64,000 nucleotides of DNA from Blakeslea trispora (GCA_025331445.1 JAIWNE010000088.1:1-64000), one strand, 5' to 3'. Positions 33,374 through 46,082 are shown, counted from the stretch's first letter. Notes: a model not told the origin generated them from the letters alone. Translations and numbers: made by a program.

Positions 33374-34983
33374 ATGCTTATCACTAGCGCTTTGGTTTTG
33401 ACTGTGGGTACAGCAAGCGCATATGCTGCTACTTATGTACCTCAAGTATCTCCCACCTTTCCTAGTCTTGCTGTCCCTACTGATGTAATTACATCTTACA
33501 ATTACGGTCCTTATGATACCTCTCCCACTTTATCTACCGAAAAGCTCTCTGGATTTCCTCCCGTCGGCAGTATACCTTCTCTGTCTTCAGCTGAAGTAGA
33601 AGCTGCTTTCAACTCAATTGACTGGGACAAAGTACCCAAAGCTCCTATCAGAAAACTCAAATCAAACGGTGACTGGGATTTTTCTAACAACAAAAATGAT
33701 CCTTTCTGCTGGTGGTCTGACACAAACTGTATGAAGCCTAAGGTATCTTATTTGCCTGACGATATTTATACATGTCCTAACAATGGCGATTGGGGTCTTA
33801 CTTATGATGACGGCCCATTCATCAAAGTAACTGGTCGTTATGCCTCCTTGCAAAACCCTTATGCCGAGCCTCGCCTTTACAATTTCTTGGCCGAAACTAA
33901 TCAAAAAGCTACTTTGTTCGTAAGTTTGGATCATTTCAATACATATTATCAATCTCTTATCTAATACATCAATTTGCCTTAAAGTATGCAGGTTCAAACG
34001 TTGTTCAGTACCCTGCTGCTGCTAAACGAGCATTAGAAAATGGCCACCAAATTTGTGTTCACACTTGGTCCCACCATCCTATGACTACTTTATCAAACAA
34101 GCAGGTTGTCTCTGAACTCTATTGGGGCCTTAAGGCTATCAAGGCAGCTACTGGCGTCACACCTAAATGTTGGAGACCCCCACAAGGCGATGTTGATGAC
34201 CGTGTTCGTTCCATTGCTTATCAACTTGGTATGCATACTATATTATGGGATCTTGATACAAACGACTGGGACATTCCTAATGCTGACAATGGCGGTAATA
34301 CACCTGCCAAGACTGTAGACAAGTCTTTCCAAACTTGGATCAATAACTACAAGACCGGAAAGGATAAGTCTGGCCACATTGTTCTTGAGCATGAATTGAA
34401 CAGTGCTACTGTTAATATTTCTATGGCCTGGATGCCTGAAATTCAGAAAGTTTTTAACGTACTTCCCGCTCTGGCCTGCAATGGTATCACTCAACCTTAT
34501 TGGGAAGAAGATTTTGTTTATCCTACTACAAACATTCGGCCTGGCTCCTCAACTAAGACTACCACTACTAGTGGCTCTACTCGCACTTCCACTAGTACAA
34601 CAACAACGACTACTACTGCCACCAGTACCCCTATAGCTACTTGTATTGCAGGTTCTTCTGGCAAAAAGAATGGGGACGGATACAAAAACTATTGTTGCAA
34701 AACTAGCGATGACTGTTTAGATACCTGTATCAAGGGTAAATGTAATGGCCCTGTCAACACAAACATTCCAGGAGATGCTGTAGCCACTCAAAAGACTACT
34801 ACTCAAACTACTACCAAAAGTATTTCTACCACTACTGCTACTACAAAGAGCACCTCCCCTACTTCCACCTCTTGCATTGCTGGTGTAGCTGGCAAGAAGA
34901 AGGGTAACGGAAAGACAGGCTACTGTTGCACAACTTCAGACGACTGTTTAGAAACCTGCAGAAGCGGCAAATGTGGTCTTTAA
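33374..34983 (+). CDS. Secreted chitin deacetylase (CE4) with two C-terminal Cys-rich repeats
   Basis: Two exons (33374-33919, 33985-34983) join as KATLF-YAGSNVVQY, giving about 515 residues. The start at 33374 gives a clean signal peptide (MLITSALVLTVGTASAYA); an ATG at 33317 would add a second hydrophobic stretch. CE4 motifs: LTYDDGP (metal/catalytic Asp), HTWSHHPMTT (metal histidines), RPPQGDVDDRVR, DTNDWD and IVLEHELN. A Ser/Thr-rich linker leads to two similar Cys-rich units of the form CIAG-x2-GKK...YCC-x-TSDDCL-x-TC-x2-GKC. The enzyme converts cell-wall chitin to chitosan, abundant in Mucorales. The last 183 bp of coding sequence are copied, inverted, in the next gene. Confidence 0.93.
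34800..34982 (+). repeat. Left arm of a perfect 183-bp inverted repeat
   Basis: Identical to the reverse complement of 35226-35408 at all 183 positions. It covers the Thr/Ser linker and last Cys-rich unit of the first chitin deacetylase, up to two bases into its stop codon. The loop between arms is 243 bp. Confidence 0.95.
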
Positions 34984-35224
34984 GCACAATAAAGTTTTAA
35001 CTATACAAATTCATTAAATTTTTATTGAAACAGTCAGGCTAGTTTCAGAGCAAATAGTATTGAAGAGCCTTGTGTAGCGTAATATGGCATAAAGAAATGA
35101 AAACTTAGATGTTGATATCTTAATATTACACTTTATTATAGCCATATGAAATCATGAGTTAAATTGAGCCAATGAAAAATCGCTAGTTCTACTATAGTAG
35201 CTTTATGGTTACTTTCATTACAAT

Positions 35225-36676
35225 CTAAAGACCACATTTGCCGCTTCTGCAGGTTTCTAAACAGTCGTCTGAAGTTGTGCAACAGTAGCCTGTCTTTCCG
35301 TTACCCTTCTTCTTGCCAGCTACACCAGCAATGCAAGAGGTGGAAGTAGGGGAGGTGCTCTTTGTAGTAGCAGTAGTGGTAGAAATACTTTTGGTAGTAG
35401 TTTGAGTAAAAGTAGTCGAAGTTGGTCCTTTAGTAGTGCTTATGGTCTTTGTTGTAGTAAAAGTTTTCGTTGAAGGACTGCTAGAATCAGAGATAGGGTA
35501 AACAAAATTCTCCTCCCAGTAAGGCTGAGTGATGCCATTACAAGACAGGGCAGGGATGACATTAAATGTTTCTTTGAGTTTTGGTAGCCAAAACATAGAC
35601 ATGTTGACAGTAACATGGTTCAACTCATGTTCAAGAACAATGTGACCGGATTTGTCTTTACCCGTCTTGTAGTTACTAATCCAAGTAGAAAACATAGAAT
35701 CAACCTTCTTGGGAGAAAGGGTACCATAATTAGGACCACCACTGATATTCCAATCTTCTGTATCTGCGTCCCAGAGGATAGTCCTTAAGCCCATTTGCCA
35801 GGCAATAGCACGGACACGGTCATCAACGTCACCTTGTGGAGGTCTCCAGCATTTTGAAGTGACACCAGTTGCTGCTTTGATTGCCTTCAAAGTCCAATAC
35901 AATTCAGCTACAACTTGCTTATCAGTTTGAGTTGTCATAGGGGGATGTGACCAAGTATGAACGCAGAGCTGATTTCCGTTGTTTAAGCCACGCTTAGCGG
36001 CAGCAGGGTAGGTGGCAACATTTGAACCAATATACTATTAAAAAGAATATGAAAAGATACAATAAAGTTAGATTTGATTAAAATGATAAAGTATAATTAA
36101 GGCAGGACGTACGAACAGAGTAGAGTGAAGATTGTTTCTTGCCAGAAAGTTGTAAAGAGCAGGCTCAGCATATTCATTTTCAACCTTTGCGTTTGAATCT
36201 GTATACCTATTGAAAGGTCCATCATCATAGTTGAGACCCCAGTCACCAGCATTGGGACAAGTGTAAATATCAGGAGGCAGATAAGATGCTTTGGGCTTAA
36301 CACAATTTGTAGAAGACCACCAACAATAAGGATCAGACTCACCATCTGAGGTAGATAGCCATGCTCCATTAGCATCTTGCTTCCTGACAGGAGCTTTGGG
36401 AACAAGAGACCAATCAATTTTGTTATAAACAGCCAGTACTTCTGCACTATCAGTAGGGGGAGAAGTCCAGGGAGTAGGAAAGCCAGCCAATTGAGCAGTA
36501 GACAAAGAGGCAGATGTATCATAGGGGCCTGGATTATAGCTAGTTACCACATCTGTTGGTTTCTCAATATTGGGGAAATAAGGCTGGAATTGAGGTGCAT
36601 GAGTACGCTTTTGAATACTAGCAGCATAGGCTTGAGAAGCAATTGCAACAAAGACAATGGAATGAGCAATGTACAT
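35225..36676 (-). CDS. Secreted chitin deacetylase (CE4), second copy, one Cys-rich repeat
   Basis: Exons 36676-36113 and 36034-35225 join as LHSTLF-YIGSNVATY, about 457 residues. A signal peptide (MYIAHSIVFVAIASQAYA) is followed by KR, a possible processing site. CE4 motifs: LNYDDGP, HTWSHPPMTT, RPPQGDVDDRVR, DTEDWN and IVLEHELN. A Ser/Thr linker leads to a single Cys-rich unit, whose DNA is identical to the last unit of the convergent neighbour. The two genes lie tail to tail, 241 bp between stop codons. The catalytic halves are clearly diverged, while the 3' ends are identical, pointing to local conversion. Confidence 0.93.
35226..35408 (-). repeat. Right arm of a perfect 183-bp inverted repeat
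   Basis: Partner of 34800-34982. The two transcripts are convergent, so a read-through RNA from either gene could fold into a long hairpin. Confidence 0.95.
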
Positions 36677-37733
36677 GATTCGTTTTTCTAAATTTTGTAC
36701 GAATCAAAAACGAAGTGTATTTGGAAGAAGTAGAGAAAAGACGAAGAAAAGTAACCTTTTTTAAAAGAGAAAAGAAAAGAAGACAGGAAAAGGGAAGTGT
36801 TAATTAGGAAGATCACAAAGTTTTATTTTGAGACAACAGTTACACAGAGTCAACTTGTGCTACTACTCTGTTTATGATCTAAGGCAGAAGGATCAGCCTT
36901 TCACAACGAATATGATTGTATTTTAAAGCACGCGCTATTTATGTATCGGATTAGTGCTCTCTTTTCTTTACTATTTTTGATCCCTTGAATTAGACTTACA
37001 TACAATGTCTACAGCCTCCTAATAAAGAAAAAAAAAGAGTTCCCTCACTCTTGGTTTTAGGGAAGGGAAGAAAAAGCCTTTTTTCTTATTTGGCCAAGAT
37101 AGTAATAATGCTCAAAATATCTCTTATGGAAAAATTTAAAATACCATATAATGTACACTTTAACATCAACAAACCAATCGCATAGGAGGAACAGACTGAT
37201 GAATCCAATTAGTAGTTGTGTTCCCGAGAAAAGAAAAAAGGATTTGCTATATTTATTTCGATCGTCTGTTGCTCCTAATAACGATTTCTTTAAGTGGATT
37301 TGCAACATGGTCATGCTGTCTAAAATCAAAGTACAACATGCATTTGTTTCTTAGCTATTTCTGTTTGTCGTACGATTCATGCTGCTATTTACTTTAAAAC
37401 CCGATTTGTTTTCCCAACAAGGAAAAATTAACAAATAAACCATCTGTACATTATTATCAATTGCTGCTAAACAAAAAGCACTTCATCAAGAGTTTTTTTT
37501 TAAAAAAAAGATCTGCAAGAAAATAATTAGAATAAAAAGAGAGAGAGAAATAAATCTAAATTAAGGGGGGTATATACTTAGACTGAGAGTCGGATAACGT
37601 AGACCAATTCCAGAACTGCAAAAAAGAAAAACACACACACATCTAAGCTCTGAAATTCAAACTCCGCAGAGAAAGGACTCGAGTTGCTTTGAGCACTACT
37701 TTGGTTTGTTTTTTATAATCACGCGATTTCATA
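36677..37733. other. Divergent promoter region between chitin deacetylase and CDK7
   Basis: No supported gene. It contains GA/CT runs and a self-complementary T9A8 block (37493-37509). Confidence 0.45.
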
Positions 37734-39000
37734 ATGGATTCTGACGATGCAGAAGAAACTAATACCCATACTGAACAAAAATACACCAAAGATGCTAAAG
37801 TAGGTGAAGGTACTTATGCTGTGGTATATAGTGGTAACGTATCTTTATCAGCTTAAAGATCTATCTAGTACCCTAAAGACAGCTTATAGGTCGATCCATT
37901 TCTACCGGTAGAAAGGTGGCTATTAAAAAGATTAAAATGGGCCAATTCAAGGATGGTCTTGACCTAACTGCAATCCGAGAAGTAAAATATCTTCAAGAGC
38001 TGCGACATCCCAATGTGATTGAAGTAAGTTAATAACTAACCAAAAAAAATAAAAGTATTCTCAACACTTGTACCGTAGTTGATCGATGTGTTCTCGCACA
38101 AAACCAACTTAAATCTCGTATTGGAATACCTCGATTCAGATCTAGAACAAGTCATTAAGGACAAGAGCATCTTGTTCATGCCAGCCGACATCAAGTCATG
38201 GCTGATGATGATGCTAAGAGGTTTAGATCACTGTCATCGTCATTTCATACTGCATAGAGTAAGGATTTTTATTATTCGGACGAATTGACATCAGGGTCTT
38301 ATAGTTTAATGATAGGATATGAAGCCAAACAATTTGCTGATAACCAGCAATGGTGTTTTAAAAATTGCAGATTTTGGTCTGGCTAGAGATTGGGGAGATG
38401 CTAATAGACAAATGACTTCGCAGGTGGTTACAAGGTACAAAGATTTTTTTCATTATGAAAAGAGACAAGGACTCATATTTGTTCCGAGTGTTTAGATGGT
38501 ATCGATCTCCTGAACTCTTGTTTGGAGCCAAAGAGTATTCTTATGCAGTAGACATTTGGGCAGTTGGATGTATATTTGCAGAGCTTATGTTGCGTACACC
38601 GTATGTTGCAGGAGACTCAGACTTGGATCAGCTAACAAAAATATTTCATGCGTTGGGTACGCCAACCGAGACAGACTGGCCAGGCATGTCTACTCTGCCA
38701 GATTACGTCCAATTTAAAACTTTCCCCAAAGTGCCTCTTCGACAGTACTTTACAGCCGCTGGCACAGATGCCCTTAGTTTATTGGAGCAAATGTTGATGT
38801 TTGATCCAAACCGAAGATGGACAGCAGAAGAATGCTTAGGGCATTCATACTTTAGAAACACACCTCTACCAACGCCTCCCGATAGATTACCACAAAAAAA
38901 GGGTCCTGATGCACATTCATCTGATCATAGCACTGGCTTAAAGCGCAAAATTAACGAGGAAATTGGAAAACCAAGGAAGTTGAACTTCACATCTCAATAA
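37734..39000 (+). CDS. Cyclin-dependent kinase 7 (Kin28/Mcs6 type)
   Basis: Five exons (37734-37833, 37890-38023, 38079-38258, 38316-38434, 38496-39000) keep frame and give about 345 residues. Motifs: [30 protein letters not shown] (the family's PSTAIRE-equivalent NRTALRE-type helix ends LTAIREVK), [19 protein letters not shown] and [20 protein letters not shown]. The T-loop with threonine before xQVVTRWYR, plus GDSDLDQL and the C-terminal PTPPDRLP, is characteristic of CDK7. It is the CDK-activating and RNA polymerase II CTD kinase of TFIIH. The 3' end faces the KIN1-type kinase, 280 bp apart. Confidence 0.94.
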
Positions 39001-39281
39001 AAGCAATAAGATTATCCTTTGAATTCAATTTTTATTATTTTAATAGCCAAAGATGGAAGACTGATAGCACTAAGCTCTATTACAACACTGTAGATTCAGC
39101 AGGCCTGTCAATCACAAGATAGGTGAAGAAAGAAAAGGACAAGAGAGTTTGGTGTTCATAATAGTTCATAACAAGATATTTCTTGTCTTACTTTTTTTTT
39201 ATTTCCATGATAAATTAAGTCTAAAATACAAAAGAAACAAAACAATACATAGAGGTGCATACGTGTAGGCAAGCATATTAT

Positions 39282-41862
39282 TTAAGCATCTCTACTAAGT
39301 TTACTGGTGTTAGTTTGGCTAACCGAGGCAGATCTGCTTAACCAAGAACCAATCTTGCCTGCCATTTTCGAAACAGACCCTCTACGACGAGGAAAAGCTG
39401 CAGAGGCCATAGATGTAGATCGAGAGATATTTGGAACAGGTTGTGCTGATGCTGCTGGAATCGAGGCAGCTGGTATAGGGTGGTCATCGTATTTTGCCAT
39501 TTTTGCTGCAATAGGTGTAGGTATAGTGCTACTGCTTGTACTACCACCATTGCTGTGGCCTTTATTCAACTTGGAAAGATCTACAGTGTGAGCTGTTTGG
39601 CGTGAAGAAACTGTAGCAACAGACATGTTTGGTGGAAGTTGTTGGGTATTGCTACCGATGTAACTATTGTTGCTACTGGTTCGCTTTGGAAGAGACTTGA
39701 CTGAGTTGAATTTTTCATCTTTTGGAGGGACAGGAGGGGGTGCATCTTCACCAGCCGACACCTTTGAAGCATCGGCAGCTGCAGAATGACTTTGATCTCC
39801 AATCTGAATGTAAATACCTTCATCATCACTGTTGTTCTGTTGAGATGTTTTATTGGTTGGACCGCGAGAAGAATTTTTGCGAAGGAAAGCTTGAGACAGT
39901 TTACGCAAAAGCGATCGGTTTCCGTTGTTGGGCAAATTGCTTATCGGCTGTTGCTGTAAAGCAGAATGATCCGTTTGAGATTGGCTAGCCGATATCTGAG
40001 AGCTATCATCAACAAGAGTAAAGAAGCGGGGATTCTGGTCTCTATCGTCTGTAGAGTGTGATGGTGTAAGAGTTGTAGTATTAGTAGTAGATGTGACAGT
40101 GTTTGGACTCAAATGCTTTACATCTTCGCTTAATTGAGGCGGAGAAGGAGGAGGGGCTATATGCTGTCCAGGAGTCAGTTGAGGCACAGTTGGCACGCTA
40201 GGCACATTGGATGGCTCTGGTATCAAATGATGCTGAGATAAAGAAGAGCGGAGCCAGCGCTGAAGACGGCCCAAATAATTCGAGGAACCAATGGCTGCAG
40301 GCTGAGAGATAAGACCAATAGCACCTGGTCTGGAACTGTTGGTTTGAGGTAGAGTTGGTACAATAGGTGTATGACTTGTTGGCACATCTGTCAGTAATCG
40401 TTTTGGAGTGCCTTCTTGTGCTTCGGCATCATCTCCACCCACCAAAGAAGCTTGACTGCTTCGAGCAGAAGAATTTCCACCCATCGAATCGACTGAAGGC
40501 GAGCGAGATAGACTGTGCTTGATAGTCACACGGTGTTGATGTGCTTCTTGTTCAATGGTCACTAATTTTTCACTGGCCAATTGATAAAGTGATACAAAGG
40601 GATGGTAAGCAGCTGGAACTGATTGAGGATCATCATAAACGACATTGAAGTTGACTTCATTGTACGAAAGAGGCGGCAGCTGAGGCTTTTGAGAATGCAT
40701 GCCAGTGATGTGAGCAGTAGCATCATGGTAAACAGGTGATTCGAGGATCAAAGTCAATCGCTTCTCTATCTCTTCTGGGGTACCCAAACCGAATCCTTGT
40801 GACATCTTTTCGATTGCCTTTGGGTCTAATGGAAAAGTGATTGGTTTTCGTACTGGCATATGGTTGCTAATTGGTGCTGCATCTTTGTTAAGCCAAGGGT
40901 GATTGACAATGTCTGTCATGATGATACGTTTGGCAGGATCTGTAATGAAGATCTGTGATAATAGATCTTTACATTCATCACTTATATGGGCTGGATAGTT
41001 GACATGACCACGCTTAATTTTGTCATGAAGGCCAGGCATGGATTTATCATCAAAAGGAACAGAGCCTGTCACCATCACATAGATAACTACACCCAGACTC
41101 CAGATATCAACTTCCGGACCATTATAAGGATTGGCTTTTAAAAGTTCAGGTGCTGCGAAATAAAGTGACCCACAATAAGTAGTTAATTGACGTTCAGGAC
41201 AAAACAAATTTGATAGACCGAAATCAATCAGCTTTATGTTTCTTCCAGATTTGTCTATCATGATGTTTTCTATTTTCAAATCTCTATGCACAATAGAGTT
41301 TCTGTGCAAATAATCCAATGCACTGATGATCTGTCTAGAAAACTGTCTAGTTCTTCTATCCGAGAGGCGCTGTCTTTTGACAATATAGTGCAAGAGTTGA
41401 CCACCTCCAACATAATCCATTAGAATGTAAAAGTATGGGCCTTGTGTGACGATGTCTTTCATCCCAATAATGTGAGGATGCTTTAGTAACATCATTATGT
41501 GAGCTTCACGAATTGTTCTGGCTTCACGATTTTCTTCTCTTGCTTTTTCTTTTGCAATCTGATTAGCTGATTTTCCATTAGATTGACTGATGAGTTGCAT
41601 ATTGGCTCTAGGCACGATCTTTACTGCAATCTAATATAATTTAATCAAGTTATTTATTTATAGATCATTCGCTTTTTATCTCTATTTTCGAGGACTTTCT
41701 TGTTACCTTTTCTCCAGTGATGTTATGAGTGGCAAGTTTGACTTTACCCATGCTACCCTTACCAATGCTTTGTTGTAAAGTGTAGTTGCCTATGGCTTTC
41801 ACAGGAAGAGTTCTTTGTTGATCCTTTAATTCATTAGAATCAACTTCATTATCAGGGACCAT
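39282..41862 (-). CDS. KIN1/MARK-family protein kinase
   Basis: Exon 1 (41862-41707) joins exon 2 (41630-39282) as ITGEK-IAVKIVPRA, giving 834 residues. The kinase domain (about 20-300) has IGKGSMGKVKLA, HRDLKIENIMID, DFGLSNLF and TYCGSLYFAAPELL. The MVTGSVPFDD and KRGHVNYP segments match the fungal Kin1/Kin2 (PAR-1/MARK) group, which controls polarity, septation and exocytosis. The remaining about 500 residues are Ser/Thr/Pro/Gln-rich and probably disordered, with PxxP motifs (APPPVPPKDE). The terminal KA1 domain usual in Kin1/MARK was not recognised; the protein ends after a basic segment (FPRRRGSVSKMAGKIGSWL) that could bind membranes. A more distant KA1 exon is unlikely because the stop is clear. 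Confidence 0.85.
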
Positions 41863-43348
41863 CTTGAGTTGTGAAATTAGAAGAGAGGCACAAAAACAGA
41901 GACAAGTATATTTGTATAAAAGAAAAAGAAAAAAGTAGTAAAAGAAGAAGAGATCGAAACAACACAAAAAAAAGAGAGCTAAAGGAGTTAAAAAAAAGGA
42001 TTTCTGAATTGAGCTATTTGACGCGTGACAAATATGAGTTTTGCCTTCAAATTCGAGGTCGCTTATTTAATTGATATGTAAGCACATTTTTAATTAATTC
42101 AAACACTTTAGATAATGAGTTAGAGGGCACTGTCACACAGACTCCGCTATTAAGCAAAACGTGTTGTTCAGACAACCTCATATGTCCCTCTTCCATCTTT
42201 CTATTTAAGCCAAGTATACAAGTGCTTCTTTTTTGCGTTGCTATAATACAGAATGTATGAAAGCTTTCTATAAATGCATATACATATGGATAGTTTGTTA
42301 AACGAAAACAACGTGGTGTCCTTATCGAAAAATACCTGCTTAAGGAATCTTTGATACAACAATGCCAGGAAACAGAAATGACTAATTTAGGCAGATACAA
42401 TTGCTTGTGGTCATTGCTTTCCATAAGCCACAAAGAAAAAATAGGTCAGGGAACACCATTATATCTGTAGCCTGATCTCTCTTGACAGACAATGACAACT
42501 GAGTAAACAATACAATAGTGAGCAAATCAGAGCCACTAGAGGTAAACCGTGTGAATGAAAGACTCAGTATTCCAGCCCGAATCATGAGAAAAAGAAGATA
42601 ATTGCAATCATAATATATGGCACAAACATGTAGCTCAAAAATAAAGTTTAATTTCAAGTGAAATACAATCATTGTATACACTCTATACGTTGACTTTTTG
42701 AAGCCTAAATTGTCCAAGATATGAACACAAATAAATAGAAAATAAGAAGCAAATTAGTCCATTAAAAGAGTCATGATTTCAAAGATGAAGAGACACACAG
42801 AGAGATTTTTTACAGAAGCAGGATGGACACTAGAGTGAGAAATACAAAAATTCTGTTATTTTGAAGTGAAAAAAAGTTATTGTAGCTCTACGTAAGTCTT
42901 AACCTTTGATAGGATTCACAATAGTGCAGTCAAGGAATATGCTTCAAATGATCCTTTCATAACATTTCACTCGAAAAAGACACTTGAGTAACCTAGTTAA
43001 AACATTTGATGGATATCTAAGCTTCTCTTTTTTTTCGGTTCAGAGAATAAGCTGACCAAGTCGCAACAAAGTGAGAAAGCAAAGCATGCAGTCAACAGAT
43101 TACTACTAATATCTCTTGTAGAACAACTTTTCTTTACAAGACTATCATCATGTCAACTAATAACACAATAACAACAAACAAAATGACACCAATTACTGCT
43201 GTGTTAGTGATGCATTTGTCTACGGTTGGTATTTTGCATAAACTTATTATCATATATCATAATTGGCTATCTTTATTTATCTTTCTGAACTACCGTTGCT
43301 TAATGGCCCAATTTAAGGCCCATAAAGGAGCAAATTGGTGTATTAGCT
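41863..43348. other. Intergenic, no supported gene
   Basis: Several short frames without recognisable domains. A minus-strand frame at 42047-42433 has no family match and is not called. Confidence 0.4.
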
Positions 43349-43943
43349 TTATGAATGACTAAATGGACAAACACAATATGTAAACATATAGAAAGCAATC
43401 AAAGCAGACCTTAGTAGAGCTTCATGGTGACGACCCCCGATATCTTGTTGTTTAAGCGAGAAATGAACACAATATCGTCCAAGAGAATAAAGCTTGTCTT
43501 TTAAATATGTTCTCATTCTATCTAAGATGACTTCTGTCTTTTGTTCTATTGAGAGTGAATGTGTGTGTTCGTTGGGTGATTGGAGATACGTTGCCAACTA
43601 CAATTATTTCTTGTAGAAACAGAACTGCTATCTCTGTCTGATTCACTTGCCCAATACATTTCTTTTATCTCATTACTGGTTTTTACCTCGAAAATTGTGG
43701 GTGGTCTAGAAAATCAGAGCGTACGGTTGTAGGCTGATTAGTGCACCAGGCAACTACTTCAAAATAAAATTGTCTAGTAGACCTATTTGTTAATTTTCAG
43801 AATAAAAGATGAGTATTCGTATGTTAGTACCTAAAGGATGGAAGATTTTTGTTATTTTGAGCATTATTTAGAGATCTCTTCCAGTCTTACCAGATGTTCT
43901 TTCTTGATTCAATTTGATCTTCTTCAACATCACTTTCAGACAT
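43349..43943 (-). CDS. Possible multi-exon unrecognised gene
   Basis: From the ATG at 43943 the reading MSESDVEEDQIESRKNIW can be spliced (donor GTAAGA near 43891, acceptor ACAAATAG near 43788) to STRQFYFEVVAWCTNQPTTV...DHPQFS. A later exon (from about 43597) reads ATYLQSPNEHTHSLSIEQKT...LKDKLYSLGRY. The pieces look coding-like on one strand, but I could not join the last exon in frame with confidence. No domain is recognised. It may be a small real gene or a pseudogene. Confidence 0.3.
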
Positions 43944-44688
43944 AACAGAACGATCATCTGAAGACGTCAATCAGTATACCTTCAGATCCCATTTATACCC
44001 TAATCTCCTTCTTGATTGTGACAGTAATACCCTCCTGCAGCCTTGCCCTGGTCAAGAAGTGGAATGTAATATAGACCATACTATACACGTATTTGATACC
44101 AATCCCTTTATTGGCAACACCATTGTTGTCAATAGTTCAAAATTCGTTTCCTTTTGGCTGATAATTTTTTACTTTTTTAATGCACTTTAATTATTTTATA
44201 AGTTATTTAAAACCCAAAGCTCCTTCAGTCCTTAAACGCCATCTAAACTCGAATTACACAAAGTTTTTTTTTGTATCCAATTGAAGTACACTATCCAGAT
44301 TTTTGTACACTTTTATACCATATTTGAATGAAATCTCACTAGAAGTGAATTTTATGAAATTTCCGCTGTACAGACATAGCAATACATCTTTTGTTTATGC
44401 CCAATATCAGTTTTGCAGGTGTATGCCACTTATGGAACTGATCCACCAAATATCCTTCAGCTAGCAGAAATTGATATACTTTGATTATCTGAAAGGAAAA
44501 AGAAAAAAGAGGATGGCTTGAAAGCATTACTGCGGTTGATAAGCTAGACTGGTTTGTACGTGGTAAATAAGCAAATCTGAGTAAACCTTAAAGAAAATAA
44601 CATCTGAGTCAGGTGGAGATTGAATTCGTTTTATAAAAAGTGGGCATGACTCAATCTAATCTATTCTTTCATTTTATCTCGATAGATT
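43944..44688. other. Upstream region of the class-V PLP enzyme gene
   Basis: No supported gene. A minus-strand stretch near 44010-44130 reads as open (KYVYSMVYITFHFL) and may be another exon of the candidate at 43349-43943. Confidence 0.35.
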
Positions 44689-45989
44689 ATGACTAAAGCA
44701 TCCTTTGGTAAAGGATTCCGCAAAGAGTTTAGCCTAGAGCCTGAATACGTGCCCTTAAATCATGGGTCGTACGGTGTTCAACCTCATGCAGTTAGAAAAT
44801 TATACTACCAGTTCCAAGAAGAGGCCGAAAAGCATCCTGATCGCTGGAATCGCTTTGAGATACACCGCCTCATCCGAGAGAGCAGAGAGAGTATTGGGAA
44901 ACTGATCAAGTGTGATACAGATGATGTTGTGTTTGTACAAAATGCCTCGCAAGCTTCAAATACTATCCTTCGAAGCTTTCCCTTTAAAGAAGGTGACAAG
45001 ATCCTTTACGTAAGTCAAACAATATACCCTTAAATCACCAGTGTTAACTGAATGACTGCCTGTATTTTCTTGATCTATAGTATCATACTTTGTATGCCAC
45101 ACTTGATCAGACACTCAGCTTTTTACGCGATCAATATAAAGTACAGTTGGTTTGCATCGATCTCAAATACCCGCTTGAAGATGCAGATGTTATTGAGATC
45201 ACCAAGGAAAAGATCAGACAAGAGCATGCCAAGGAAGGTGAGCCAAAGATCCGTATGGCTATCATTGATTTACTTTCATCATTACCTGCTGTTCGCATGC
45301 CTTACAAAGAGCTTACAAAGACAGTACAGGAACAAGGTATTCTTGCTATGGTGGATGGTGCTCATTCTGTTGGTCAGGTCGAATTAGACATGCAGGAACT
45401 GGACCCTGACTTTTTCTTTTCCAACTGCCACAAATGGTTGTATGCACCTCGGGGATGTGCGCTCTTGTATGTGCCTAAGCGAAATCAAGGTTTTGTTCAT
45501 CCTACTACTATCAATTCTACCTATCAGTATCACGAAGATCCTGCAGACCACTCTACCTTTCTCCAGGAGCTTAAACCACCTACTGTTGATACATCTCCTT
45601 ATATGTGTGTCAAGGCCGCTATTGAATACCGTGAGTCTATAGGTGGTGAAGCAGCCATCAATGCTTATTGTCATGATATAGCTGTAAGAGGAGGTGATTT
45701 GGTGGCTAAAAAATTAGGCACATCTGTCATGGAGAATTCGACCAAGACATTGACAGCCAATATGGTCAATATCGAGCTACCTCATTTCAAGACAAGCAAA
45801 TCAGATAGTGAAGTACAAGCTTTCTTTATGCAAAAGAGCATCTATGAGCATCATACTACACTGCCTGTCTATAAGAACAATAACAAATGGTGGGTTCGAC
45901 TCTGTGGTCAGATTTATGTTGATCTTGATGACTTTGATTATGTTGCCAATGTCCTAAGAACTTTAGTTGATGAAATAAATGAAAACTAA
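44689..45989 (+). CDS. Class-V aminotransferase-fold PLP enzyme (Egt2 / isopenicillin-N epimerase-like)
   Basis: Exons 44689-45009 and 45081-45989 join as EGDKILY-YHTLYATL, giving 409 residues. Motifs: the N-terminal PLNHGSYG typical of the isopenicillin-N-epimerase-like subgroup, VFVQNASQASN (cofactor phosphate loop), MVDGAHSVGQ (cofactor Asp and His) and SNCHKWLYAPRG with the PLP-binding lysine. In fungi such proteins include Egt2, the hercynylcysteine sulfoxide C-S lyase of ergothioneine synthesis, and related cysteine lyases. Which substrate applies here is inference; no Egt1 gene lies in the window. No targeting signal is seen. Confidence 0.85.
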
Positions 45990-46082
45990 AGAGGGAAGAA
46001 ATAAACATGGTTATAATACAACTTTTCTTGTTTATTTCTTTACAGACTTAAAACAAGCAATAATAACATAAACTACTGTTCC

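Noticed and set aside
42047..42433. 128-codon minus-strand frame as a gene
   Set aside because: No family, no splice context, and base use like the surrounding non-coding DNA.
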